Origin: Solibacillus sp. FSL W7-1436
GTDB taxonomy: Bacteria; Bacillota; Bacilli; Bacillales_A; Planococcaceae
Direction of reading: 5' to 3'
DNA length: 64,000 nt
Assembly (NCBI RefSeq): GCF_038007305.1
Contig: NZ_JBBOWV010000001.1
Location: 625,501 to 689,500 of the forward strand
The first letter of the stretch is position 1. Every line of letters begins with the position of its first letter. This document shows, in pieces, positions 27,409 through 35,007 of the stretch. A program made the position numbers and the translations under genes. The notes under the pieces are model-generated. The model worked only from the letters and a program-made list of their open reading frames with translations, made no database searches and had not been told where the DNA came from.

Positions 27409-28179
27409 GTGAAAAAAATAAAAGGATTTAAACTATTAACTACATCACTATTCGCAATTTGTTTAATATTATCTTGTTTTAATATGAATGCTTTTGCAGC
27501 TACTGCAACCGGTACAAAGAAAACCGCAACAGTTAATGGTTTTACATATTCGTATTGGTCCAAAGTAGAAACTTCTTCACTTCAAACTACAGCTTTTGGT
27601 GTTATCTCTAGTGCGAATACTGTTCCGACAGGGTACATGGGAATAGAGTCTAGACTTTATAGCTCCGCTGGTTCTCTTATAAGTGCTGGTGAAATAGAGT
27701 ATAATCCGGCACCATATGCAGGAATGACAATTGGTTCAGCAATAACTACTAAAAGTGGAACTTATTATTCAAAAGCTAAAATGCAATTTTACAATGGAGA
27801 TGGATATAACGGATATATAAGTAATGCATCCCCTAACGTCACACGTTCATTTGCACCTATGCCTATGATTCCAGAAAAAGCGTATGAAGTTAATGAAAAT
27901 GGTTCAACTTACGGTTCAGATTATTATGCAGAATCAATTGAAGATAGCCCAGACCTTATAAAAGTACTTGGAGATAATGGTATTGAAGGTTACGTTTATT
28001 CTAAGGATATTAATGTAAAGTTAGATACTCTTTCTGAAGTCCTAAATTATATTAATTCAGAAGATCAGTCAAATAAAACTATACCAGTTTACGAAGAAGA
28101 TGGAATTACAGTTGTAGATACTTTTGAAATCACTAAAAATGAAGGTCATATTGAATTTCTTCAAGTTAGCGAGAACTAA
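27409..28179 (+). CDS. Secreted paralogue 3 with extra N-terminal domain
   Basis: The 256-residue protein starts at GTG 27409 (AAGGGG, 7 nt). A Sec signal peptide ends near NAFAATA. An extra domain of about 110 residues is rich in Ser, Thr and Tyr (TVNGFTYSYWSKVETSSLQT). The shared C-terminal domain is NENGSTYGSD, LGDNGIEGYV, IPVYEEDGITVVDTF. It was probably exported and may bind the cell surface. The function is unknown. Confidence 0.7.
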   Translation: MKKIKGFKLLTTSLFAICLILSCFNMNAFAATATGTKKTATVNGFTYSYWSKVETSSLQTTAFGVISSANTVPTGYMGIESRLYSSAGSLISAGEIEYNPAPYAGMTIGSAITTKSGTYYSKAKMQFYNGDGYNGYISNASPNVTRSFAPMPMIPEKAYEVNENGSTYGSDYYAESIEDSPDLIKVLGDNGIEGYVYSKDINVKLDTLSEVLNYINSEDQSNKTIPVYEEDGITVVDTFEITKNEGHIEFLQVSEN

Positions 28180-28249
28180 GAAGTATATTTAGTTTCGACT
28201 AATATTTATGTTATATATTAGTTAACTATGTATTATCATTTATTCTATT

Positions 28250-28285
28250 TGCTGCTGTCTGTATATTACAGATGGCAGCATTTTA
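28250..28285 (+). terminator. Terminator of the paralogue 2-3 operon
   Basis: TGCTGCTGTCTGTA / TACAGATGGCAGCA stem (two G-U or mismatched pairs) followed by TTTT. Confidence 0.6.
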
Positions 28286-28398
28286 AATTCCATTTGTCTA
28301 GGGAAATCAACTGTTTTGAAACAAAGTTTGATCAAAATAGTTGGTTCTTTATTTATCTCGTTTGGTTTTTATAAAAAGTTTGTTATTTCGTGATGCGA

Positions 28399-28428
28399 AT
28401 ATTCAATTAAAGCGCCCGATTGTTGAAG
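28399..28428. repeat. Hairpin repeat family A, copy 6
   Basis: ATATTCAATTAAAGCGCCCG then ATTGTTGAAG; about 70 bp beyond the stop of the next minus-strand gene. Confidence 0.6.
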
Positions 28429-28498
28429 ATTAAGATAATAATTACCACATTTTACCAGTTAGATTAAAACCCTCATTATTTCAAATAGATATTAATGT

Positions 28499-29260
28499 TT
28501 ATCTTTGAAATTCTAGTAATGGGGGAAATCCAGCACGAGACCAAAGCCATAATGGCGTATGGACATCAATTGGTGCTAATCCTGTTCCTTTAAGTACAGT
28601 CTCCCAGGCATCTGCTACAACTTTTCTATCATCTGCTCCACCATTTAATATTTCCTCTGAACATAACCCTAATCTAACCGTAGCCTTCAAGATGTGAGTA
28701 TCGGGTGCTATTGTGATAAGTTCACGAGAATCCCAAGAAATATTGGTGTAACTTTCTAAGACATATAGCCAATAATTAAAAATTTTCGGTCCAGATAAAT
28801 AAGGGAAATCTGCTTTCCGAGTACCTTGCACTAATTCTTTTAAAGGAAGAATATCAGAACGAACAGATTCAATAAGACCTTGAACATTCCCTTTTTCAGA
28901 AGAATTCAGGATTCCTTTTGCTACTCGCTGCCAGATTTCTGGATGTCGATTAGGTTGTAATCCTACACGATGCAGAAGTAATGCCTCTCGTAAAGTATCT
29001 ATATGACAATTAGCAACTACCTTCGTGTTGAAAATCCATTTTGTTTCTTCATCTTGATATGCTTTTAAAACCGCTTCCCACAGTTTATATGAATTTCTTT
29101 GATAGTTTAAAGCCATCCCCATTGTTAAAACATCCATTAAATCATCTTCTTTAACAACACCAATTAGAACATCTTCTGGCATTACTTCCCCTCCAAGCAA
29201 TCCATTAGAGTGCATTTTTATCAATGATTTTATACTCTTTAAAAACTCCTCTTTAATCAT
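28499..29260 (-). CDS. Hypothetical protein with HhH-GPD glycosylase-like features
   Basis: The 253-residue helical protein has GGGGG 6 nt before ATG. The stretches FPYLSGPKIFNYWLYVLES and ITIAPDTHILKATVRLGL recall the helix-hairpin-helix and catalytic-Asp loop of base-excision glycosylases (Lys in GPK, Asp in APDTH). This is a weak, by-eye resemblance, and the family may be different. It is a single-gene unit of the hairpin array. Confidence 0.45.
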   Translation of the reverse strand: MIKEEFLKSIKSLIKMHSNGLLGGEVMPEDVLIGVVKEDDLMDVLTMGMALNYQRNSYKLWEAVLKAYQDEETKWIFNTKVVANCHIDTLREALLLHRVGLQPNRHPEIWQRVAKGILNSSEKGNVQGLIESVRSDILPLKELVQGTRKADFPYLSGPKIFNYWLYVLESYTNISWDSRELITIAPDTHILKATVRLGLCSEEILNGGADDRKVVADAWETVLKGTGLAPIDVHTPLWLWSRAGFPPLLEFQR

Positions 29261-29356
29261 AAATTTCCCCCATTATGTACACTTAATAAACTTTTTTACC
29301 CACATAGTTTAAGTATTTAAATATTAACATAAATATCCAAACCCTATAAGGATAAT

Positions 29357-29376
29357 CTTCAACAATATGGCCCGAT
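29357..29376. repeat. Left half of family A copy 7, split by IS110
   Basis: CTTCAACAATATGGCCCGAT; its right half TGTGGAATAAC is at 30998-31008. Joined, they give a complete repeat like copies 5 and 9. Confidence 0.7.
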
Positions 29377-29385
29377 CGTAATATG

Positions 29386-29625
29386 AGGTTAGCCAGATTT
29401 TTCTGGTTGACCTTTTTTGTTTAGGTCTTATTATAACGGTAGTCGGGGTAGAACGTCTGGCCCGTGGGACTTGATCCCGTCCGCAAAACTGTTCACCCCC
29501 TACTTGTATAAACATGTTTCGAGCTGGTTGGGACAAGGATCCCGTTTAACAAGCGAACCTATGACATTACAAGCAGCTATAGGGGTTACCGACGAATTTA
29601 GTTTTCTTTAGGAGGAGATGTAATT
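29386..29625 (+). ncRNA. Candidate IS110 bridge RNA region
   Basis: The noncoding left end of IS110 elements encodes a bridge RNA with target and donor loops. The stretch from 29490 is conserved in the truncated copy at 25655. The preceding part, which holds TGGCCCG at 29458-29464 (identical to the target half at 29368-29374), is not conserved, as expected for a guide loop. Ends and fold are not established. Confidence 0.35.
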
Positions 29626-30864
29626 ATGAATCCAGTCGTTGGTCTGGATGTTTCAAAAGGAGAAAGTCAGGTTCAAGCCTTTTTAGATAAAGGCAAACCA
29701 TATCGTAAGAGCTTTAGTATTAAACATACTCTTGATGGTTTAGATAGTTTATTAGAATTTCTAAAGGAAGTAGAGAAATTAGCTGATGGTAAGCAACCTT
29801 CGGTTATTTTAGAATCTACAGGTCAATATCATATGCCCGTTATTCAATTTTTGGAGGAGCAACAATACGTCTATATTATTGTTAATCCACTTATCTCTCA
29901 TCGAGCTAGAAGTACAAATTTACGCAAGGTAAAGACCGATGCCATTGATGCCTATCATCTATGCGAATTGTATTACAAGGAAGAGTTAGAGCCATATAAA
30001 AAGAGAGGTATACAACTCTTAAATCTTCGTAATCTCACTAGACAACAAGAAACAGTATCAAGCACAGCTGCACAAACAAAGTTACAGCTACAGTCCATCT
30101 TAGATCAGGTTTTCCCTGAATACAGAGGTGTCTTTGGAAATCTCTATTCAAAAATTTCGTTACAGATTCTATCCATCTTCCCAACCTCCAAAGAGGTTTT
30201 AAGTGTTAGCGAATCAGAACTTACTAATAAAATTGCGGAATTATGTACAACCCGTTCAGAAAGATGGGCAAAAGAAAAGGCAATTAAATTGAGAGAGGCT
30301 GCATTACGTAATCCATTTCAAAACAACTTGTATCAAAGCCATATCTTTAACCTAAGAATGTTTATTAACATTGTTCTTCAATATCAAGAGCATCTATCAA
30401 AGTTAGCAGCAGAAATAGATGCCCTCGCTAAAGAAATTGAAGAATATGAGATAATCCAGTCTATCCCTGGTGTTGGAGAAAAGATTGCGGCAACAATCAT
30501 CTCTGAAATTGGAGAGATAGAACGGTTTAACCATCCTAAAAAGCTAGTAGCATTCGCCGGGATAGATCCTAGCGTTTACTCTTCTGGTCGATTTACTGCT
30601 TCCATCAATCGTATAACCAAAAGAGGTTCCAGCAGGTTAAGACAAGCGTTATTTATGGCTGTACAATGCGGTATAAGAGATGCACGTAAGCAAAAAACAA
30701 GTGATGAAATACTCCCTAGAAATAAGAAATTACGAGAGTTCTACGATAAAAAACGCGAAGAAGGAAAGCCATTTAGAGTAGCAATCATTGCATGTGCTAA
30801 TAAGCTTTTACATTGGATATATGCCCTACTTAAAAGGAAAGAAGCCTTCCAAAATGCGGTTTAA
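29626..30864 (+). CDS. IS110-family transposase (recombinase)
   Basis: The 412-residue protein has the DEDD RuvC-like domain: GLDVSK (Asp8), ESTGQYH (Glu) and KTDAIDA (two Asp). The C-terminal Tnp domain has SIPGVGEKIAATIISEIGEI and GIDPSVYSSGRFTASINR, where the catalytic serine lies, then TKRGSSRLRQALF. The RBS is AGGAGG. It looks intact and potentially active. Confidence 0.93.
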   Translation: MNPVVGLDVSKGESQVQAFLDKGKPYRKSFSIKHTLDGLDSLLEFLKEVEKLADGKQPSVILESTGQYHMPVIQFLEEQQYVYIIVNPLISHRARSTNLRKVKTDAIDAYHLCELYYKEELEPYKKRGIQLLNLRNLTRQQETVSSTAAQTKLQLQSILDQVFPEYRGVFGNLYSKISLQILSIFPTSKEVLSVSESELTNKIAELCTTRSERWAKEKAIKLREAALRNPFQNNLYQSHIFNLRMFINIVLQYQEHLSKLAAEIDALAKEIEEYEIIQSIPGVGEKIAATIISEIGEIERFNHPKKLVAFAGIDPSVYSSGRFTASINRITKRGSSRLRQALFMAVQCGIRDARKQKTSDEILPRNKKLREFYDKKREEGKPFRVAIIACANKLLHWIYALLKRKEAFQNAV

Positions 30865-30997
30865 AAAGTATATTTAAGTGGATTAAACAAAACCTTCCAA
30901 TTTTAAAGAGGAAGGCTTATTTGGTGTACCCTTTTTTAGTATATCATGTAGGATTTAATATTTTTATCGAAAAATCTTGACAACTATTAGCTGGTTT

Positions 30998-31008
30998 TGT
31001 GGAATAAC
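30998..31008. repeat. Right half of family A copy 7
   Basis: TGTGGAATAAC, the continuation of the hairpin interrupted by IS110. Confidence 0.65.
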
Positions 31009-31020
31009 TATAATGTGATT

Positions 31021-31596
31021 TCAATTGATGACACTAAATCCTACCTGTGCTTCTAATTCATACTTTTCCTCTGGTTCAGTCCCCTCTGAAACTCTAATAT
31101 AAAAATCTGCAATACCGTTTACGACATAATGTCCAGCAGGAAATTCTTTATCCATAACTCGTTTCATGAAATCTTTATATTCATTTTTGTCTTCGGAACT
31201 ATATCCTCCACTGCCAACAAATTCTTCTCGAAGTGGTTCCCCCTTAATTAATGTCGTACTTATTAACGGCTCATTCATTCCATATTCAATTTCATAATTT
31301 CTTGTAGTTTCAACCATTGGAAACGAAAAAGGAGAAGTAGAATGGAAAATTTCAATTTCTCCTTTATCACCTGTATATTCTAGTTCTGCGTATATTTTTA
31401 TCGGCTCATTTTCACTATATTCTGCTTTTTTGGTTACAAGTCGATAGGTAAAATCCCCCTCGGTGACTTCGGCCTGTGTTTCCAGCTTATCTGTGTTGGA
31501 CACCTCATTATCAAGCTTCTTGTCATTACTTTGTTGGCAACCAAATAAAATAATTGTTATAAATACAAAAGATAAAATCGTTGTTATTTTTTTCAT
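31021..31596 (-). CDS. Hypothetical lipoprotein
   Basis: The 191-residue protein has a lipobox ILFGC (Cys20) and a predicted beta-rich domain (YSENEPIKIYAELEYTGDKG) suggestive of an immunoglobulin-like or BsuPI-type fold. AAAGGAGG lies before ATG. It is anchored on the outer face of the membrane. The function is unknown. Confidence 0.65.
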   Translation of the reverse strand: MKKITTILSFVFITIILFGCQQSNDKKLDNEVSNTDKLETQAEVTEGDFTYRLVTKKAEYSENEPIKIYAELEYTGDKGEIEIFHSTSPFSFPMVETTRNYEIEYGMNEPLISTTLIKGEPLREEFVGSGGYSSEDKNEYKDFMKRVMDKEFPAGHYVVNGIADFYIRVSEGTEPEEKYELEAQVGFSVIN

Positions 31597-31680
31597 TTAG
31601 TCACACCTCCTTTTATAATTAGACGGGGTTTCATAGCTTTCGTTTCAAAAATAATCCAGTAGCTTCTTTAATGGCCCTAT

Positions 31681-31734
31681 AACGGAAAAACGCGATCTTC
31701 TTATTGAAGAATCGCGCCCAGATTGTGGAATAAG
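31681..31734. repeat. Hairpin repeat family A, copy 8 (long form)
   Basis: Identical to copy 4 over AACGGAAAAACGCGATCTTC and the following TTATTGAAGAATCGCG, then CCCAGATTGTGGAATAAG (one extra A). Confidence 0.7.
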
Positions 31735-31818
31735 GGTTCGTCATATTCGTGTGGTCTACTACCTTACATAAAAAAGAAGCACAAATACGATTTTGAGTAC
31801 AGGACTAGAAAATTATGT

Positions 31819-31839
31819 TACCAAACGTCGGTTTGGGTA
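31819..31839. repeat. Hairpin repeat family B, copy 0
   Basis: TACCAAAC / GTTTGGGTA arms around GTCG, 82 bp before the zinc-ribbon gene. Confidence 0.4.
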
Positions 31840-31920
31840 CGTTTTGGAATGTGTAACACACGAAGATACTTTAATTCAACTATGATATAATTTACATAAA
31901 TTGTATAGTGAGGTGATTTT

Positions 31921-32121
31921 TTGGAGGAAGAAAAGTTAGTTTGTAAGATTTGTGATAATGATTCCTTTACACAAGGTGAATTAGGTGGTTCTATGGCTAA
32001 TGTAAAACCCATCAAGCATGATATGTTGCATTTTTCAAGTTCACCATTAATTTTAACTATTTGTACAAATTGTGGAGAAGTAGCTTCAATGAAGGTCAAA
32101 AATCTTCAAAAGTTCAAGTAG
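31921..32121 (+). CDS. Small zinc-ribbon protein
   Basis: The 66-residue protein starts at TTG with GAGGTGATTTT upstream. Two knuckles, CKIC and CTNC, are separated by 40 residues, making a likely single zinc ribbon. Similar small proteins bind nucleic acid or are nucleotide sensors; the role here is unknown. It is bracketed by family B hairpins. Confidence 0.55.
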   Translation: MEEEKLVCKICDNDSFTQGELGGSMANVKPIKHDMLHFSSSPLILTICTNCGEVASMKVKNLQKFK

Positions 32122-32142
32122 TCCTTTGCGTTCTATCTAATT

Positions 32143-32170
32143 GGTCATTTCTAAATGGAGTGACCTTTTT
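32143..32170 (+). terminator. Terminator of the zinc-ribbon gene
   Basis: TGGTCA / TGACC stem followed by TTTTTCTTTTT. Confidence 0.5.
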
Positions 32171-32195
32171 CTTTTTACAATTATTTCACGTAAAC

Positions 32196-32219
32196 GTTCC
32201 CAAATGACACTTTGGGGAC
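32196..32219. repeat. Hairpin repeat family B, copy 1
   Basis: GTTCCCAAA / TTTGGGGAC arms around TGACAC, after the zinc-ribbon gene. Confidence 0.6.
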
Positions 32220-32277
32220 CAATACCCCTTATTCAATTGTTATAATAGGGCGTATTTTGGTTACTTGTGAACGGTAA

Positions 32278-32301
32278 GTTCTCAAACTATGCTTTGGGAA
32301 T
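32278..32301. repeat. Hairpin repeat family B, copy 2
   Basis: GTTCTCAAA / TTTGGGAAT arms around CTATGC, 62 bp before the next gene. Confidence 0.55.
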
Positions 32302-32362
32302 GTTATACTTAAATCCAAAAAGTGAAATAATGTTATAAATTTTTTATTTTGGAGGTATTTAA

Positions 32363-32851
32363 ATGAGCTCTTGTTCATTTATAGCAACAAATTTTGAAAT
32401 GCCTGAAATAGAATCCAAAGCAAAGTATATTACGGTCAAAGAAGCTATTGAATTAGAAATAAAACCGCATGAATTGGTGCCTTGGGAGAAGATGGACCCG
32501 AATACCCAAGTATTATTTGTTGAAAATGAAGAGGATTTAAATGAGTTAGTCATAAAAAAAGACAGTTATTATAATGTAAGTGAATATACAGGCTATCCAT
32601 TCATTTATGAAGTAAATTTTAGCTATTCAGAATTAAGAGTAAAGCAATTATTGGATTACTTAAAAGACAATATTAGAGAAGGACAGATAATAGAATTATG
32701 GCGAGTATGGATTGGTCATGATGATAATGAACTAAATATACCGTATAGTAGGTTTAATTATAACGAATTATCTCTCCATCATCTGTTACAAATGTACAAT
32801 TGGAACCATGAAAACTATAAAGAACAATATTGTATAGTATTAGAAAAATAA
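32363..32851 (+). CDS. Hypothetical protein
   Basis: The 162-residue acidic soluble protein has GGAGG 7 nt before ATG. The first residues (MSSCSFIATNFEMPEIESKA) and the C-terminal SRFNYNELSLHHLLQMYNW show no domain I can name. Its bracketing by family B hairpins and its small size suggest a cassette-type cargo gene, possibly immunity-like (speculative). Confidence 0.55.
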   Translation: MSSCSFIATNFEMPEIESKAKYITVKEAIELEIKPHELVPWEKMDPNTQVLFVENEEDLNELVIKKDSYYNVSEYTGYPFIYEVNFSYSELRVKQLLDYLKDNIREGQIIELWRVWIGHDDNELNIPYSRFNYNELSLHHLLQMYNWNHENYKEQYCIVLEK

Positions 32852-32896
32852 AATTATTCTTATTCAAAAAGTATATACAATCCCATTCAAATAAAC

Positions 32897-32920
32897 GTTC
32901 CCAAATCAAAGCTTGGTAAC
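32897..32920. repeat. Hairpin repeat family B, copy 3
   Basis: GTTCCCAA / TTGGTAAC arms, 45 bp after the 32363 gene. Confidence 0.55.
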
Positions 32921-32926
32921 ATTTTA

Positions 32927-32969
32927 AACAGCGACAAGCACTGTAAATCAGTGTTTGTCGCTGTTTTTA
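32927..32969 (+). terminator. Terminator of the 32363 gene
   Basis: AACAGCGACAAGCACTG / CAGTGTTTGTCGCTGTT stem (one G-U) followed by TTTT. Confidence 0.75.
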
Positions 32970-33074
32970 TTAGAAAATAACGCCCTGAGACACTGCGAGA
33001 CATCATTTTAAAGAGGACTGCTCAATTCACTCGTTCTGAATGGAGGTAACATATAAATAGAATCTCAATGAAAT

Positions 33075-33097
33075 GTTCCCAAAGGACGCTTTGAGTG
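33075..33097. repeat. Hairpin repeat family B, copy 4
   Basis: GTTCCCAAAGGACGCTTTGA, with a shorter stem CAAAG/CTTTG, 95 bp before the next gene. Confidence 0.45.
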
Positions 33098-33191
33098 CTT
33101 TATTTTATTCAACTAACGAGATAGGTTTATTGAATAAAAAGTAACAAGATACGAAGAATAAGGAGTAAACGTAAACCAGAGGTGAGTGTTG

Positions 33192-33614
33192 ATGGTTAAG
33201 CATTACTTAGTCTTATTAGGATTTATATTGATTATTCTTACTTCTATGCAAGTAGCAAAATCAGAAACAATACCAAAAGCAGAAGAAATGTATGTCACAA
33301 CAGAGGACATTATTTCAGACATTATCTTCCCAACTATTGATAAAAGAGTTATCAAAGAGTATGGAGGAGATAATCGCCTTATTTGGCACTGGAAAAGGAT
33401 TGTTGGTATTACTTACAACGAGAATCATTCCTATGATGTTACTGTAAGAATTGAGATTCCTTCAAAAGACATTAATGAAAATGTTGAAAATGTTAAAGAA
33501 GATTTGGTTAAGGTAAGAATATCCCCGTCCTGTGATAGTGAGAAGATTAATAAGCAGAAATGTAATCACGGTTTCGAAATTGAGATATTAGACTACAAAC
33601 ATTTATCTCAATAA
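33192..33614 (+). CDS. Secreted DUF3888-like protein
   Basis: The 140-residue protein has ATG 33192 behind GAGGTGAGTGTTG. A signal peptide (LVLLGFILIILTSMQVAKSE) is followed by TTEDIISDIIFPTIDKRVIK, then RLIWHWKRIVGITY and YDVTVRIEI. That order fits DUF3888 secreted proteins of Bacillus. The function is unknown. It is bracketed by family B hairpins. Confidence 0.65.
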   Translation: MVKHYLVLLGFILIILTSMQVAKSETIPKAEEMYVTTEDIISDIIFPTIDKRVIKEYGGDNRLIWHWKRIVGITYNENHSYDVTVRIEIPSKDINENVENVKEDLVKVRISPSCDSEKINKQKCNHGFEIEILDYKHLSQ

Positions 33615-33677
33615 GAAATATTACCTTTAACTAAACGCAACAAGGATTTATAAAGTATGCAAAATAAATCTAAATAA

Positions 33678-33703
33678 CGTTCCCAAATGGAAGTTTGGGG
33701 ACG
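33678..33703. repeat. Hairpin repeat family B, copy 5
   Basis: CGTTCCCAAA / TTTGGGGACG arms around TGGAAG, 63 bp after the DUF3888 gene. Confidence 0.65.
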
Positions 33704-33706
33704 CAA

Positions 33707-33752
33707 AAAAAACAGACAAACGTTATTAAATCAACGTTTGTCTGTTTTTTTA
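33707..33752. terminator. Strong bidirectional terminator
   Basis: AAACAGACAAACGTT / AACGTTTGTCTGTTT stem with A-run before and T-run after. Confidence 0.8.
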
Positions 33753-33912
33753 TGGAACATTGTTTATACGCTATTTTATGCAAGTCTCCTAAACCCTTGA
33801 TATAAGGGCTTTTTGCTTACTCGGTATGATCTTTAATTTGCATAAAAACTTGTATAGCCATTCTTTTATCGTTATAAATCTGCATCTTTTTTTTACACTC
33901 CCCCAAAAAAAT

Positions 33913-33943
33913 GTTGCTCCACAATATGGCCCGATTGTGGAAA
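33913..33943. repeat. Hairpin repeat family A, copy 9
   Basis: TTGCTCCACAATATGGCCCG then ATTGTGGAA; arms TCCACAAT / ATTGTGGA pair perfectly. Confidence 0.7.
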
Positions 33944-34218
33944 GTTTTATATCTAACTTTTTTACAAATGATCAAACTAAATTATTAATTATCAAACTTT
34001 ATTATAAGACCACACTTTGATTTTGATGTCGTCGCCTTGCACATTATAAGCTCTATGAACAACTGCTTTTACAATTCTTTATTGCCAAGCAAATCCAGAT
34101 ATTCGCGTACATTTTCAAACTTACCTGTCGTTGGATTTAAAGAGGTAAATTCACGTAATTGGGCCTGAACAATGTCCTTGAGCTATTTACCCGGCCCCCA
34201 ACATGCAATTAATAATAA

Positions 34219-34249
34219 AAAAGCCCTGATAACTAATGGTCAGGGCTTC
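34219..34249 (-). terminator. Terminator of the 34266 gene
   Basis: AAGCCCTGA / TCAGGGCTT stem with T-run on the minus strand. Confidence 0.75.
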
Positions 34250-34265
34250 AACATAATAATATCTC

Positions 34266-34466
34266 TTACATCTTCAAATCATTCAAAATATCCTCAAGTA
34301 AACATACCAGATTTATATACTCTTCCATAAATTCCGAACAATCTTCATATCTACCTCCATTAATATATTCAAATATTCGAGATGACATTAGCTCTAAAAC
34401 CGTATGTTGCATACCTACAATTCTTTCTTCAGTTTTTTCATAACAACTACAATGGTTTCGCCCCAT
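34266..34466 (-). CDS. Small hypothetical acidic protein
   Basis: The 66-residue protein has AAAGGAG 9 nt before ATG. It begins MGRNHCSCYEKTEERIVGMQ and contains YEDCSEFMEEYINLVCLLED, with four cysteines in two groups. It is unrecognised. A long U-tailed hairpin just upstream (34482-34557) suggests attenuation control. Confidence 0.5.
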   Translation of the reverse strand: MGRNHCSCYEKTEERIVGMQHTVLELMSSRIFEYINGGRYEDCSEFMEEYINLVCLLEDILNDLKM

Positions 34467-34481
34467 TTAATATAACTCCTT

Positions 34482-34557
34482 TAAAAAAACAAAAAAACCC
34501 CGCCACGACAGAGCAAAACACAGGCATGGTAACCTGTTTGCGTAAGTCATAGCGGGG
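34482..34557 (-). promoter_or_regulatory. Long U-tailed hairpin in the leader of the 34266 gene
   Basis: On the minus strand CCCCGCTATGAC pairs with GTCGTGGCGGGG over 12 bp (with G-U pairs). An inner stem GCAAACAGG / CCTGTGTTTTGC follows, then TTTTTTTGTTTTTTT just ahead of the ribosome binding site. It could be a transcription attenuator or the terminator of a small RNA. Confidence 0.5.
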
Positions 34558-35007
34558 TATTCCCGATATTTTTTATTATTTATTTGTTATTAATTTATCA
34601 TATTTGTTTCATTTTGTATACAATACATAGTGACTTTTTAATGTTATATAATTTCAATATTTTAAAATTCAATCTTACTTGGATTTTACAAGTGGTCAAA
34701 GTACTTCATGGAAAACATACTTTATGTAAATTAGACTTATTTTAGGGCTGCTTACCCACACCCATTGTTCCATTTATAAAAAAAGGATTTCTCATTCATT
34801 ATACTATCCCTATAGTACATTCCTTCACAAAACACACTTGAATTTTAACATGTATAATTAAAGCCTTTTTGTTTAGTGATATTGTCCGGTAGGGGAATAA
34901 GGAAACCCAAAATTCCATACAGCTTTTTATCAAGCTTTATTACTATTGAATTTATTATTAATTAGTCTTTATCAAAAGACCACAAGTATTATTATGTAAT
35001 AAACCCC
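34558..35007. other. Intergenic stretch, A/T-rich
   Basis: No gene was seen. A possible decayed family A repeat (GATATTGTCCGGTAGGGGAATA) lies near 34878-34899. Confidence 0.4.

Larger units (their letters stand above)
29377..30997 (+). mobile_element. IS110-family element inserted in a family A hairpin
   Basis: About 1,621 bp between the two halves of repeat copy 7, with a 249-bp noncoding left end and one transposase gene. IS110 elements lack inverted repeats and use RNA-guided site choice. The exact ends may shift by 1-2 bp because of shared T bases. Confidence 0.75.
33615..34265. other. Intergenic stretch with a minus-strand gene remnant
   Basis: Besides hairpins, a minus-strand remnant at 34179-34069 reads VQAQLREFTSLNPTTGKFEN, then VREYLDLLGNKEL and a stop, with no start. 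It looks like the C-terminal tail of an unrecognised protein. Confidence 0.35.

Noticed and set aside
31818-32099. Minus-strand frame opposite the zinc-ribbon gene
   Set aside because: The plus-strand frame has a good ribosome binding site and zinc knuckles; the reverse frame has neither.
21336-33943. Integron attC sites
   Set aside because: Copy 2 arms fit RYYYAAC/GTTRRRY, but other copies do not. The hairpins are about 32 bp, shorter than attC, and no IntI gene is present.
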